From UBA4085 sp964556755 (GTDB lineage Bacteria > Acidobacteriota > Aminicenantia > Aminicenantales > UBA4085), in NCBI GenBank assembly GCA_964556755.1, contig CAZKXI010000011.1, positions 1 to 64,000 of the forward strand: 64,000 bases of DNA, written 5' to 3'. Numbering within the stretch: the first letter of the stretch is position 1; the number at the start of each line of letters is the position of its first letter. The notes beneath the pieces are model-generated. The model did not search any database and was not told where the DNA came from. It saw only the letters and a program-made list of their open reading frames with translations. This document shows positions 16,811 to 25,128 of this stretch, piece after piece. Both the position numbers and the translations under genes were made by a program.

Positions 16811-18078
16811 CAGAGCACCTTGTCCAGGACGGGGGTCAGGAGCAGAACGGCCAGCCCGGCGGCCAGGATGAGCAGCGCGGCGGGGAGGCAGGCGCGCAAG
16901 ACGCGGCCGAGCCGGGGCTCGCCGGCGACTTGGGCCGAGAACCGGGCGGCCATGGCCGCCGGGGGCATGAAGTCGCCGATGCCGACGATGGCCGACAGGG
17001 CCGCCGCCGTGATCAGGGCGTTCGGTCCGGCCAGGGCCAGCAGGAAGGGCACGCCCAGGACCGAGGCCGAGCCGAAGGCCGAGACGCCGCCGAAGAGCGG
17101 CATGCCGACGGCCAGTCCGGCGTAGAGCAGGGCCGCCGGAAGAGAGAGGAAGGCCAGGACGATCCAGCCCCGGCCCCCCGTCAGGGTCATGACTTGAATG
17201 AACATGCCCACGCCCGCCAGGATGGACAGGATGGGCAGGGCCTCGGCGACCGCTTCCCGGCTCGTCCTGAGAAAGGGAAAGCGGCGTCCGCAGACCGCCG
17301 CCGCCAGGCCGCCCAGGAGGAAGACGGGGGGCAGGCCCAGGGCCGCCGTCCCGGTGCCGGGGATATTCTGGAGGATGAGGAGGGCGAGGACGAGGATCAG
17401 GGGCAGATAGATGCGCGGGCCATAAGGGCGGGCGTCGAAGGCCGGGAGCAGGGCCGGGACTTCATCGTCCGCCACCGCACGGATGCGGCCGAGTCCCAGG
17501 ACGAGCGGCACGACGAAGGCCAGGGGCAGGACGATGAGCAGAAGCGGCAGGGTCAGCCCGACGTAGGGCATGTCCACCCCGGCCCCCATGATCATGACCA
17601 GGATGTTGACCGGGGGGGCGATCATGCCCAGCACGGCGCCCGAGGCGACGAAAGCGGCGGCCCGGGCGGGGCGCAGGCCCAGCTTGACGAGGACCGGAGC
17701 GATGAGAGGCCCGGTGCTGAGGACGGCGGCCAGGGACGAGCCCGTGATCATGCCCGGCAGCATGGCCAGGGCGGTCAGGGTCCAGAGCAGGGCCACCGGG
17801 CGGCGGTGGAAGGCCCGCAGCACCGCCGCGGTCAGTCCGTCCAGGAGGCCCGAGGCCTGCAGGGACTTCATGAAGATCATGGCCGTGGCGATGATCAGGA
17901 TGATGTCGAAGAAGCCGAAGGCCCCTTCGACCAGGTGGCGGAGGGCCAAGCCGTGCCCGCCCGCCAGGGCCCCGGCCAGGGCGGCCAAGCCCAGGCTCGG
18001 CCCCAGCGGGAGCTTGAGGGCCAAGACCAGGGCGATGAAGGTCCCGACCATCAGGAGCAGGACGAGCGGCTCCGGCAT
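16810..18078 (-). CDS. TRAP/DctM-like (IT superfamily) permease
   Basis: 422-aa, about 11-12 helix ion-transporter-superfamily protein, similar to the large subunit of TRAP transporters. Support is the paired hairpin region GMITGSSLAAVLSTGPLIAPVLVKLGLRPARAAAFVASGAVLGMIAPPVN and a second repeat near the C terminus (GSASVLGVPFLLALAGPNALITAAALSAIVGIGDFMPPAA). It would move organic anions with sodium or protons. No DctP gene follows; instead the gene is bracketed by a small secreted protein upstream (3-nt gap) and a 47-aa membrane hairpin downstream. Substrate unknown, perhaps an acylated amino acid given the M14 deacylase in the operon. Confidence 0.75.
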   Translation of the reverse strand: MPEPLVLLLMVGTFIALVLALKLPLGPSLGLAALAGALAGGHGLALRHLVEGAFGFFDIILIIATAMIFMKSLQASGLLDGLTAAVLRAFHRRPVALLWTLTALAMLPGMITGSSLAAVLSTGPLIAPVLVKLGLRPARAAAFVASGAVLGMIAPPVNILVMIMGAGVDMPYVGLTLPLLLIVLPLAFVVPLVLGLGRIRAVADDEVPALLPAFDARPYGPRIYLPLILVLALLILQNIPGTGTAALGLPPVFLLGGLAAAVCGRRFPFLRTSREAVAEALPILSILAGVGMFIQVMTLTGGRGWIVLAFLSLPAALLYAGLAVGMPLFGGVSAFGSASVLGVPFLLALAGPNALITAAALSAIVGIGDFMPPAAMAARFSAQVAGEPRLGRVLRACLPAALLILAAGLAVLLLTPVLDKVL

Positions 18079-18081
18079 CGG

Positions 18082-18630
18082 CTATTTGAAGGCTTGCTTG
18101 AGCGGCTCGACCAAGTCCAGGGTCTTCTCGATCTCCCGCAGGGGAATGCCCTTGTCCTTGCAGATCCTGGTGAACAGGCCGTCCTTGTTTCCGGACTTGA
18201 CCACGAGGACCAGGCGGGCTGACGGCAGATAGGCGGCGGCCATCTCGTCGGTCAGGTCCCCGCGGCGGGCCTCACCGCCCAGGTGCAGCAGGAGAACGGG
18301 GATGTCTTTGGCCTTGGCTTCGGCCAGGAGAGACGCGACGCGGGCCTTCTCCTTGGGCGTGTCGAGCCCGGCCGCGCCCAGCCCTTTCAAGCTGGCGCCC
18401 AGGACCAAGATCAGCGTCTTGGCCGAGGCCAGGTCCTTGGGGCCGGCGGCCTTGACCAGCGCCGTCTGCAGTCCGGCCTTGCGGGCCTGGACCGAGGCGA
18501 TCTGGACGTCGGCGCTCTGCCCGGCCGAGGTGATCAGGGCGGGCTGCTCGAAGAGGGGCGTCTGCGCGGCGAGAGGGATGCCGGCCGCCAGGAGCAGCAG
18601 GACGACGCGGAGGGGGCAAGTCTTTCTCAT
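18082..18630 (-). CDS. small secreted protein paired with the TRAP-like permease (DUF6305-like?)
   Basis: 182 aa from ATG 18630 with GGGAGAA upstream. N-terminal signal peptide MRKTCPLRVVLLLLAAGIPLAAQ; the mature part is a predicted alpha/beta fold with alternating strands (TLILVLGASLKGLG, IPVLLLHLGG, ARLVLVVKSGN) and starts with QPALITSAGQSADVQIASVQARKAGL. It is too short for a DctP or TctC binding protein (about 300 aa). I think it belongs to a DUF6305-like group but cannot confirm this by eye. First gene of the operon; a plausible periplasmic partner of the permease. Confidence 0.65.
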   Translation of the reverse strand: MRKTCPLRVVLLLLAAGIPLAAQTPLFEQPALITSAGQSADVQIASVQARKAGLQTALVKAAGPKDLASAKTLILVLGASLKGLGAAGLDTPKEKARVASLLAEAKAKDIPVLLLHLGGEARRGDLTDEMAAAYLPSARLVLVVKSGNKDGLFTRICKDKGIPLREIEKTLDLVEPLKQAFK

Positions 18631-18649
18631 CTCGATTCTCCCGCCGGGC

Positions 18650-18735
18650 ATTATACAGAATTAGCAGGCGCACACCGAATTCAACTCTCAGGCACACGCC
18701 GAACCCCATTCGGTATGGGCCTGCTCATTCAGTAG
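18650..18735. repeat. three REP-like units, overlapping ggt stop and a TATAAT box
   Basis: Forward-oriented units begin near 18664 (AGCAGGCGCACACCGAATTC) and 18689 (CAGGCACACGCCGAACCCC). An inverted unit lies at 18711-18735 and includes the ggt stop codon (minus-strand TGAATGAGCAGG). They belong to the same family as 9473-9660. On the minus strand TATAAT (18655-18650) follows the array and would serve the secreted-protein gene starting at 18630, with no good -35 other than repeat sequence. Confidence 0.6.
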
Positions 18736-20486
18736 CCGGCGCCGGAGCCGTCGCGGCGGGAGTCGGCGCCGCCCAGAAGCCGCCGCCCTCGGCGCTCGAT
18801 CCTCAAGCCCTGGGCGCCGCCGAAGTACTTGTCGTAGGCTTCCTTGTCCGCCAGCTCGTGCCCGAGCCCGACGAGGGCCCGGCGGACGGACTCGGGGAAG
18901 CGGGCTTCGAGCGCGAGGGGCTTGGCCGCGCCCCCCTCCGACGTGCTGAAGAAGCGGGGCGCCTCGATGGCCTCGTCCAGGCCCATGCCGTGGTCGACGA
19001 TGTTGGAGACGATCTGGACCATGGTCGGGAAGATGCGCAGCCCGCCGGGCGAGCCCAGGGCCAGCCACGGCCGCCCGCCGCGCAGGACGATCAGGGGCGC
19101 CATGGACGAGACGGGGCGACGCCCCGGCCCCGGCGCGTTGGGCGAGACCGGATCGGTGTCGAAGTCGCGCATGTGGTCGTTGAGCAGGAACCCCGTCCCT
19201 TCCGGGACGATGCCGCTGCCGAAGAAGTCGTTGATCGACTGGGTCAGGACGACGATGGCCCCGTCCTTGTCCACGACACCCAGGTGGGTCGTGTTCTCGC
19301 GGCGGTCTTTCCCGGGATCGGCGTCCGAAGCGGGGTATTCGCCGGCCGTCCGGTCGGGCCGGATGCGGGCCGCGATCGATCGGGCGTAGTCCTCCGAGAG
19401 CAGGCCGTCCAGGGGGATGTCGATAAAGTCCGGGTCGCCCATCGTCCGGGCGTGATCGGCGAAGAGGAAGCGCATGGCCTCGGCGAGATGGTGGATCGAG
19501 GCGGCGGAGCCCGGCCCCCAGTCCCGGACCGGCCAGCCTTCCATGATCCGCAGCAGCTGCAGGACGTGCAGGCCTCCGGCCGCCGGCGGCGGCGCGGTCA
19601 GAATCTCCAGCCCGCGGTAGGTTCCGCGCAGGGGCTCGACCTCGCGCGCCTCGTAGGCGGCCAGGTCGTCCAGGGTCATGATCCCGCCGCGGGCCTGGAC
19701 GGCGGCCACGATGCGGGCCGCGAGGCCGCCGCGGTAGAACTCGGCGACGCCCTTCTCCCCGATCGTCCGCAGCGTCCGGGCCAGCTCGGGGTTGCGGAAC
19801 GAGTCGCCGGGCTCGTAGGGCAGGCCCTGGTTGAGGTAGACCGTCCCCTCGCCGGCGTTCTTGAGCAGCTTCTCGTACTCGTCCTTGTTGATGGCGCTGT
19901 ACGTCGGGCTGACGGCGAAGCCTCTCTCGGCCAGCTCCACGGCCCGGGCCGCCGCTTGGGCCAGGGTCCGGGTGCCGTAGCGGCGCAGGGCCAGGTCCCA
20001 GCCGGCCAGCATGCCGGGCACGCCGACCGCGGTCCCGCGCTCGGACTTCCATTCCTCGGCCGCCTCGCCCTTGTCGGCGAACATCGAGGCCGTCGCCGCC
20101 GCGGGCGCCTTCTCGCGGAAGCTGATGACCGTCGTCGTCCCGGCGGCCGTGCGGATGACCATGAAGCCGCCGCCGCCGATGCCCGAGGCGAACGGCTCGA
20201 CGACGTTCAGGGCGAAGGCCGTCGCCACCGCCGCGTCCACGGCGTTCCCGCCGGATCGGAGCATGTCCCGGCCGGCTTCGGCCGCCAGGGGGTGGGCGGC
20301 CATGACCAGCCCGTGCCGGGCTTTGAAGTCGCGCGGCGCGTGCCGGTCGGCATCGGACCGGGCCGCCTGTCCGGAGACCGGGCCGCCGGAGAGCCGGGAT
20401 CCCGGCCCCGCCAGGACGATCAGGACGGCCAGAGCGATCGGGGCGATCAGGGGGCGGCGAACGGCGCCCGGCGCGGCCGGCTTCAC
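18729..20486 (-). CDS. ggt: gamma-glutamyltransferase
   Basis: 585-aa Ntn hydrolase that cleaves glutathione and other gamma-glutamyl compounds in the periplasm. N-terminal hydrophobic signal (PLIAPIALAVLIVLAGPGSRL). Autoprocessing would occur before Thr399 in ENTTHLGVVDKDG, the standard new N terminus of the small subunit. Other signatures: GNAVDAAVATAFALNVVEPFASGIGGGGF and PVSSMAPLIV. GTG start at 20486 overlaps the scpB stop by GTGA. Last gene of the M50-trpS-scpAB operon; functional link to those genes is not evident. Confidence 0.94.
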   Translation of the reverse strand: MKPAAPGAVRRPLIAPIALAVLIVLAGPGSRLSGGPVSGQAARSDADRHAPRDFKARHGLVMAAHPLAAEAGRDMLRSGGNAVDAAVATAFALNVVEPFASGIGGGGFMVIRTAAGTTTVISFREKAPAAATASMFADKGEAAEEWKSERGTAVGVPGMLAGWDLALRRYGTRTLAQAAARAVELAERGFAVSPTYSAINKDEYEKLLKNAGEGTVYLNQGLPYEPGDSFRNPELARTLRTIGEKGVAEFYRGGLAARIVAAVQARGGIMTLDDLAAYEAREVEPLRGTYRGLEILTAPPPAAGGLHVLQLLRIMEGWPVRDWGPGSAASIHHLAEAMRFLFADHARTMGDPDFIDIPLDGLLSEDYARSIAARIRPDRTAGEYPASDADPGKDRRENTTHLGVVDKDGAIVVLTQSINDFFGSGIVPEGTGFLLNDHMRDFDTDPVSPNAPGPGRRPVSSMAPLIVLRGGRPWLALGSPGGLRIFPTMVQIVSNIVDHGMGLDEAIEAPRFFSTSEGGAAKPLALEARFPESVRRALVGLGHELADKEAYDKYFGGAQGLRIERRGRRLLGGADSRRDGSGAGY

Positions 20487-21022
20487 GCGTTGCCCTCCTC
20501 GAGCAGCTTCTTCAGCTCCTCGGCCGAAGGCAGCTCCTCGATGGCGTTCAGGCCGAAGTAGGCCAGGAACTTGTCCGTCGTCCGGTAGAGGAGCGGCCGG
20601 CCCGGGGCGTCCTTGCGGCCGGCGATCTTGATCAGGTTGGCTTCCAGCAGGGTGTGCAGGGCGTGCGACGAGTCGACGCCGCGAATGGCGGCGATCTCCG
20701 GCTGGGTGACCGGCTGGTGGTAGGCGATGGCGGAGAGGACCTCCAGGGCCTGGCCGGACAGCTTCTTGCGCCGCTCGATCTGCAGCAGCCGGCGGACGTA
20801 GGGGTCGGTGGCCGGCTTGGTCGAGAAGACGTAGCCGCCGGCCGAGCGGGTGATGTGGATGGCCTGCGGCCCCTCGGCGTACTCCTCGATCAGGCGCCGC
20901 AGGGCCTCGTCGATGTCCGCTTCGGAGTCCTCCGGCAGGACCTCCTTGATCCGCTCCAGGGTCAGCGGCTCGACGGAGATGAAGATGAGGGCCTCCAGGA
21001 CGGACTTCAGGTTCTCGGTCAT
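20483..21022 (-). CDS. scpB: segregation and condensation protein B
   Basis: 179-aa kleisin-interacting winged-helix protein of the Smc-ScpAB condensin. Two winged helices are visible: LKSVLEALIFISVEPLTLERIKEVL and the second with SGQALEVLSAIAYHQPVTQPEIAAIRGVDSSHALHTLLE. The block GRKDAPGRPLLYRTTDKFLAYFGL is the family signature. ATG 21022 is chosen because it overlaps the scpA stop by ATGA; an upstream in-frame ATG at 21172 would lie deep inside scpA. Confidence 0.94.
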   Translation of the reverse strand: MTENLKSVLEALIFISVEPLTLERIKEVLPEDSEADIDEALRRLIEEYAEGPQAIHITRSAGGYVFSTKPATDPYVRRLLQIERRKKLSGQALEVLSAIAYHQPVTQPEIAAIRGVDSSHALHTLLEANLIKIAGRKDAPGRPLLYRTTDKFLAYFGLNAIEELPSAEELKKLLEEGNA

Positions 21023-22143
21023 GATGCGTCCTTCTCCGGCGCGTCCTTGCGCAGCCAGACCTTGATGGTGTGGAAGAGCTGCTCCTGGACGGCCATCACG
21101 GCCCGGGCCTTGATCAGCTCCAGCAGGCAGAAGAAGGCGATCAGGGCCTCCTCCAGCGTCTCCTGGGCCCACAGGTAGTCGAGGAAGTCCAGAGCCCCCT
21201 GGGCCTTGAGGGCTTCGACGATCTCGGCCATCTTGTCGGCCATGTTGATCTCGCGGGCCTTGAAGACCTTGGCCGTCTCGGCCTGCTTGCGCTTCATCAG
21301 GGCGAAGAACGACTCGGCCAGGTCGAACAGCGAGACCTCGACCAGGTCCAGGTCCTTGTCGGGCAGATCGGCGGTCAGGGCCGAGCGCTGCCAGATGGCC
21401 GACTGCTCCTCCTCCTTGTCGCGCAGCAGCTCCACGACCGCCTTGATCCGGTCGTAGGGCATGAGGTGGTCGGTGGACCGCGGCCGCGGCTCGACGTCCG
21501 GCTCCAGGACCTGCTCGCGCGGCAGGAGGGTCTGCGACTTGATGTAGATCAGCACGGCGGCCATGAGCAGGAACTCGGCCTCGCGGTCGATGTCCATCCG
21601 CTCCAAGGCGCCCAGGTAAGCCAGGTACTCGCGGGTGATGACCGCGATGGGGATGTCGTTGATCTCGACCTTCTTCTTCTTGATCAGGAAGAGCAGCAGG
21701 TCGAGGGGGCCTTCGAAGTTGCGCAGCCGGATCTGGTAGCCGTTTCCGTCGCCCGCGACCGCCCCGGCTTCTCCCTCGGCGGGAGCGGCGCTCGGGCTCT
21801 CCGGCTCGGCCGAAGACTCGGCCGAGAATCCGGCGGACGGCCCCGGCCCGGGTCCGGCTTGGCCGGCGGGGCCGCCGTCGGCTTCCGGGGCGCCGAGCTC
21901 GTCGCCGGCGGGCGCATCGACGGCCCCCGGGCTCGCGGCGCTCGCGGGCGTATCTTCGATGGCTTCCGAGCCATCGGAAGGGACGGGCCCAGGCCCCGCG
22001 CTCTCCGGCTCCGCGCTCTCCGGCTCCCCGGCCCCGGGCTCCGCGGCCGCCGGCTCCTGCCCGTCGGGCCGGTCCGGCTCCGCGGCCGGGATCTCCCCGG
22101 CCGCGCCCTCCCCGCCTTGCCGCTCGTCCCTGTCTTCGGGCAT
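21019..22143 (-). CDS. scpA: segregation and condensation protein A with long low-complexity N terminus
   Basis: 374-aa kleisin. The conserved domain starts only at about residue 134 (YQIRLRNFEGPLDLLLFLIKKKKVEINDIPIAVITREYLAYL), continues with EFLLMAAVLIYIKSQTLLP and ends with the C-terminal winged helix that binds the Smc head (LEEALIAFFCLLELIKARAVMAVQE). The first about 130 residues are Ala/Pro/Glu/Gly/Ser-rich with no domain, unusual for ScpA (normally about 240-270 aa). A shorter true start inside this segment is possible, but no better ribosome site is obvious. Confidence 0.9.
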   Translation of the reverse strand: MPEDRDERQGGEGAAGEIPAAEPDRPDGQEPAAAEPGAGEPESAEPESAGPGPVPSDGSEAIEDTPASAASPGAVDAPAGDELGAPEADGGPAGQAGPGPGPSAGFSAESSAEPESPSAAPAEGEAGAVAGDGNGYQIRLRNFEGPLDLLLFLIKKKKVEINDIPIAVITREYLAYLGALERMDIDREAEFLLMAAVLIYIKSQTLLPREQVLEPDVEPRPRSTDHLMPYDRIKAVVELLRDKEEEQSAIWQRSALTADLPDKDLDLVEVSLFDLAESFFALMKRKQAETAKVFKAREINMADKMAEIVEALKAQGALDFLDYLWAQETLEEALIAFFCLLELIKARAVMAVQEQLFHTIKVWLRKDAPEKDAS

Positions 22144-22149
22144 GGGAAT

Positions 22150-23142
22150 TCAGAAGCCCAGGGCCGCGCGGACCTGGGCCATGGTCTCCCGGGCGGCGGT
22201 CCGGGCCCGGGCGGCGCCGTCCTCGAGGATCTCGGCCAGCCGCTCGGGGTCCTTCTCGAATCCGGCCCGCCTCTCCCAGATCGGCTGCAGCTCGCGGATC
22301 ATGTGGTCGAGCAGGACGGCCTTGCAGTCGCGGCAGCCGATCCCGGCCGTCCGGCAGCCGCCGGCGATCTCCTCCTGCTTGTCCTTGGGCACGAAGGCCC
22401 GATGCAGGGTGAAGACCGGGCAGTCGTTCGGCTCGCCCGGGTCGCTGCGCCGCATGCGGCGGGTGTCGGTGACCATGGGCAGGATCTTGGCCCGCAGCGT
22501 CTCCGGCGAATCGCGCAGCTCGATGGCGTTGCCGTAGGACTTGCTCATCTTGCGGCCATCGGTCCCGGCCAGCCGCGGCACCTCGGTCAGCAGCGTCTGC
22601 GGCTCGGGGAAGACCTCGCCGTAGTAGCGGTTGAAGCGGCGGACGATCTCGCGGGCCAGCTCGAGGTGGGCGGCCTGGTCCTCGCCGACGGGGACGACAT
22701 GGGCCCGGTAGAGGGCGATGTCGGCGGCCTGCAGGACGGGATAGCCCAGGAAGCCGTAGGTGTTCAGCTCCTTCTCGGCCAGCTGGACGAGCTGCTCCTT
22801 GAAGGTCGGGACCCGCTCCACCCAGGGCAGCGGGGTGATCATGGACAGGATCAGGTGCAGCCCGGCGTGCTCCTGGACGTCGGACTGGCGGAACAGGACG
22901 ACCCGTTGGGGATCGAGGCCGGCCCCCAGCCAGTCGAGGAGAACCTCGTTCTCGTAGCCCTTGATGGCCTTGGCGTCGTGGTACTCCGAGCTGAGGGCGT
23001 GCCAGCTGACGATGCAGAAGTAGCAGCGGTAGGCGTCCTGGAGGCGGATCCAGTTGCGGAGCGCCCCGACGTAGTTGCCCAGGTGGAGAGCGCCGGTGGG
23101 GCGCATGCCGGAGAAGATGATCTTTTTCTCGGAGGTGTTCAT
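22150..23142 (-). CDS. trpS: tryptophanyl-tRNA synthetase
   Basis: 330-aa class I synthetase charging tRNA-Trp. The HIGH-type motif appears as TGALHLGNYVG, the KMSKS loop as GRKMSKSYGNAI; YPVLQAADIALYRAHVVPVGEDQAAHLELARE is diagnostic for TrpRS. It has normal length for a bacterial TrpRS. Start ATG 23142 overlaps the stop of the M50 gene by ATGA; a longer in-frame extension upstream is spurious. Confidence 0.96.
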   Translation of the reverse strand: MNTSEKKIIFSGMRPTGALHLGNYVGALRNWIRLQDAYRCYFCIVSWHALSSEYHDAKAIKGYENEVLLDWLGAGLDPQRVVLFRQSDVQEHAGLHLILSMITPLPWVERVPTFKEQLVQLAEKELNTYGFLGYPVLQAADIALYRAHVVPVGEDQAAHLELAREIVRRFNRYYGEVFPEPQTLLTEVPRLAGTDGRKMSKSYGNAIELRDSPETLRAKILPMVTDTRRMRRSDPGEPNDCPVFTLHRAFVPKDKQEEIAGGCRTAGIGCRDCKAVLLDHMIRELQPIWERRAGFEKDPERLAEILEDGAARARTAARETMAQVRAALGF

Positions 23143-23816
23143 CGCAGCAGGAGGGAGATGAGGACCTGAATGGGAAGGGTGATGACGTCGAGGACGTTGA
23201 GCGACAGCAGGGCGATCAGGATGAAGAAGCCGTACGGCCGGATGCGGTCGTAGCGGGCCGCCGCCTTGTCGCTCAGCAGGCCCATGACGATGCCGCTGCC
23301 GTCCAGCGGCGGGATGGGGATCAGGTTGAAGACGGCGAAGTAGAAGTTGATGAAGACGGCGAAGAAGAGGATGAGGGCCAGGCCCTGCAGCGGGTAGAAG
23401 CCCTTGGGCATGAGGGCCCGGGCCAGATCGGGGCTCTGCAGGAACAGGCGGACGGCCGGGCTGGCCGCCTTGAGGACGAGGAGCAGGGCCAAGGCCGCCG
23501 TGCCGGCCGCGATGTTGGACAGCGGCCCGGCGGCGGAGATGAGCAGGTTGTCGCGGCGCGGGTGGCGCAGGCGGTAGAGGTTGACCGGCACCGGCTTGGC
23601 CCAGCCGAAGGCCGGGGCTCCGATCAGGACCAGGACCAGCGGCAGGAGGACGGTCCCGATCGGATCGATATGGGCCAGCGGGTTCAGGGTCACCCGGCCC
23701 ATGTCGCGGGCCGTCGTGTCGCCCATCCGGGCCGCCATCCAGCCGTGCGAGGCCTCGTGCACGGTGATGGCGAACAGCACGACGAACAGCTGGACGGCGA
23801 TCTCGATCGGGTTCAT
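23139..23816 (-). CDS. M50 site-2-type membrane protease
   Basis: 225-aa polytopic zinc protease of the short S2P group. The zinc motif HEASH lies at residues 20-24 in the first helix, and the third ligand is in NLIPIPPLDGSGI (NPxDG-like). No PDZ or CBS domain. Helices near 5-25, 45-65, 90-115, 130-160 and the C terminus. Such short forms are often next to trpS and scpAB in many bacteria. ATG 23816 is chosen from the start of homology and a short leader from the predicted promoter. Confidence 0.87.
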   Translation of the reverse strand: MNPIEIAVQLFVVLFAITVHEASHGWMAARMGDTTARDMGRVTLNPLAHIDPIGTVLLPLVLVLIGAPAFGWAKPVPVNLYRLRHPRRDNLLISAAGPLSNIAAGTAALALLLVLKAASPAVRLFLQSPDLARALMPKGFYPLQGLALILFFAVFINFYFAVFNLIPIPPLDGSGIVMGLLSDKAAARYDRIRPYGFFILIALLSLNVLDVITLPIQVLISLLLR

Positions 23817-23835
23817 GGCAAGATTTTCCGCCGTA

Positions 23836-23864
23836 GTTATAGCATAAATCGAAATCCTTGAAAA
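23836..23864 (-). promoter_or_regulatory. promoter for the M50-trpS-scpAB-ggt operon
   Basis: Minus strand TTTTCA (23864-23859), 17-nt spacer, TATAAC (23841-23836). It overlaps the -35 of the divergent potA promoter, so the two may compete for polymerase. Confidence 0.4.
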
Positions 23865-23886
23865 CGCGGGGGGCTTGTTCCATAAT
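23858..23886 (+). promoter_or_regulatory. promoter for potABCD
   Basis: TTGAAA (23858-23863), 17-nt spacer, CATAAT (23881-23886). The -10 is the same hexamer as at speD. The leader to potA would be about 77 nt and contains a short reading frame. Confidence 0.6.
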
Positions 23887-23907
23887 GGGTCGATTTTCGC
23901 GACAACC

Positions 23908-23940
23908 ATGGCCGAACAGCGCTTCTTCGAGGATTTGTAG
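23908..23940 (+). CDS. possible 10-aa leader peptide upstream of potA
   Basis: ATG 23908 to TAG 23940 encodes MAEQRFFEDL. It lies within the predicted potA leader, 29 nt before the potA ATG. No clear Shine-Dalgarno precedes it, so it may be chance. If translated, it could couple polyamine or amino acid status to potA expression. Confidence 0.25.
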   Translation: MAEQRFFEDL

Positions 23941-23969
23941 GGGCGGCCCCCCGACGAGGAGGACGGCGG

Positions 23970-25124
23970 ATGGGCGAGCACCTGGAGTTCCGGGGCGTGG
24001 CCAAGCGCTTCGGCGCCATCCAAGCCGTCGACGACGTCTCGCTCGAGATCCGCAAGGGCGAGTTCTTCTCCCTGCTCGGCCCCAGCGGCTGCGGCAAGAC
24101 GACCATGCTGCGGATCGCGGCCGGCTTCGAGCGGCCGGACAAGGGCCGCGTCTTCCTGGACGGGCAGGACATGACCGACCTGCCGCCCAACAAGCGCCGG
24201 GTCAACACCATCTTCCAGAGCTACGCCCTCTTTCCCCACATGACCGTCCGCGACAACATCGCCTTCGGCCTGACCATCGCCAAGCGCCCCGCCTCCGAGG
24301 TCGAGCGGGACGTGGCGGCCATGCTCAAGATGATCCAGATGGAGGACCAGGCCGGCAAGAAGCCCGACCAGCTCTCGGGCGGGCAGAAGCAGCGGGTGGC
24401 CGTGGCCCGGGCCCTCATCAACCGCCCGGCCGTCCTCCTGCTCGACGAGCCGCTGGCCGCCCTGGACCTGAAGCTCCGCCAGCGGATGCTCATCGAGCTG
24501 GACATGATCCACGACGAGGTCGGCATCACCTTCCTCTACGTGACCCACGACCAGGGCGAGGCCATGAGCCTGAGCGACCGGATCGCCGTCATGGACCAGG
24601 GCCGGGTGGAGCAGATCGGCTCGCCGGCCGAGATCTACGAGACGCCCCGGACCAGCTTCGTGGCCGCCTTCATCGGCGACACCAACTTCCTGGAGGGCGA
24701 AGTGACGGGCGTCGAGGGGGACTACTGCACGGTCCGGGTGGCCGGCTTCCCGGACCTGTCGTGCTTCAACGACAAGGGCCTGCGGGCCGGCAACCTGGTC
24801 TACCTCAGCGTCCGGCCGGAGAAGATCCAGATCTCGCGCGACAAGCCCCTGCTCGACAACCGGCAGTACAACCTCCTGCCGGCCATGGTCGAGGACGTCA
24901 TCTACCTGGGCTCGACGACCAAGTACGGCGTCCGGGCCGAAGGCCACCGCATCCAGGTCATGCGCCAGCACTTCCGCTTCTTCCTGGACGAGAAGCCGAT
25001 CCGCTGGAAGAACGAGGCCTGGATCTGGTGGCACAGCGACGACGCCTTCATGCTGGAGCGCTACCGCAAGGGCGACGAGAAGCTGGTCGGCCTGCCGCCC
25101 GAGAAGGTCGGCGAGACGCAGTGA
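23970..25124 (+). CDS. potA: polyamine ABC importer, ATP-binding protein
   Basis: 384-aa ATPase of the spermidine/putrescine (Opp-independent, MalK-like) importer class. Walker A GPSGCGKTT, Q-loop FQSYALFPHM, signature LSGGQKQR, Walker B VLLLDEPLAALD and switch His in VTHDQGEAM. The C-terminal TOBE region (about 245-384) ends with an unusual Trp-rich stretch FFLDEKPIRWKNEAWIWWHSDDAFM. RBS GAGGAGG precedes ATG. It energises the PotB/PotC channel from the cytoplasm. Confidence 0.93.
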   Translation: MGEHLEFRGVAKRFGAIQAVDDVSLEIRKGEFFSLLGPSGCGKTTMLRIAAGFERPDKGRVFLDGQDMTDLPPNKRRVNTIFQSYALFPHMTVRDNIAFGLTIAKRPASEVERDVAAMLKMIQMEDQAGKKPDQLSGGQKQRVAVARALINRPAVLLLDEPLAALDLKLRQRMLIELDMIHDEVGITFLYVTHDQGEAMSLSDRIAVMDQGRVEQIGSPAEIYETPRTSFVAAFIGDTNFLEGEVTGVEGDYCTVRVAGFPDLSCFNDKGLRAGNLVYLSVRPEKIQISRDKPLLDNRQYNLLPAMVEDVIYLGSTTKYGVRAEGHRIQVMRQHFRFFLDEKPIRWKNEAWIWWHSDDAFMLERYRKGDEKLVGLPPEKVGETQ

Positions 25125-25128
25125 GGTC

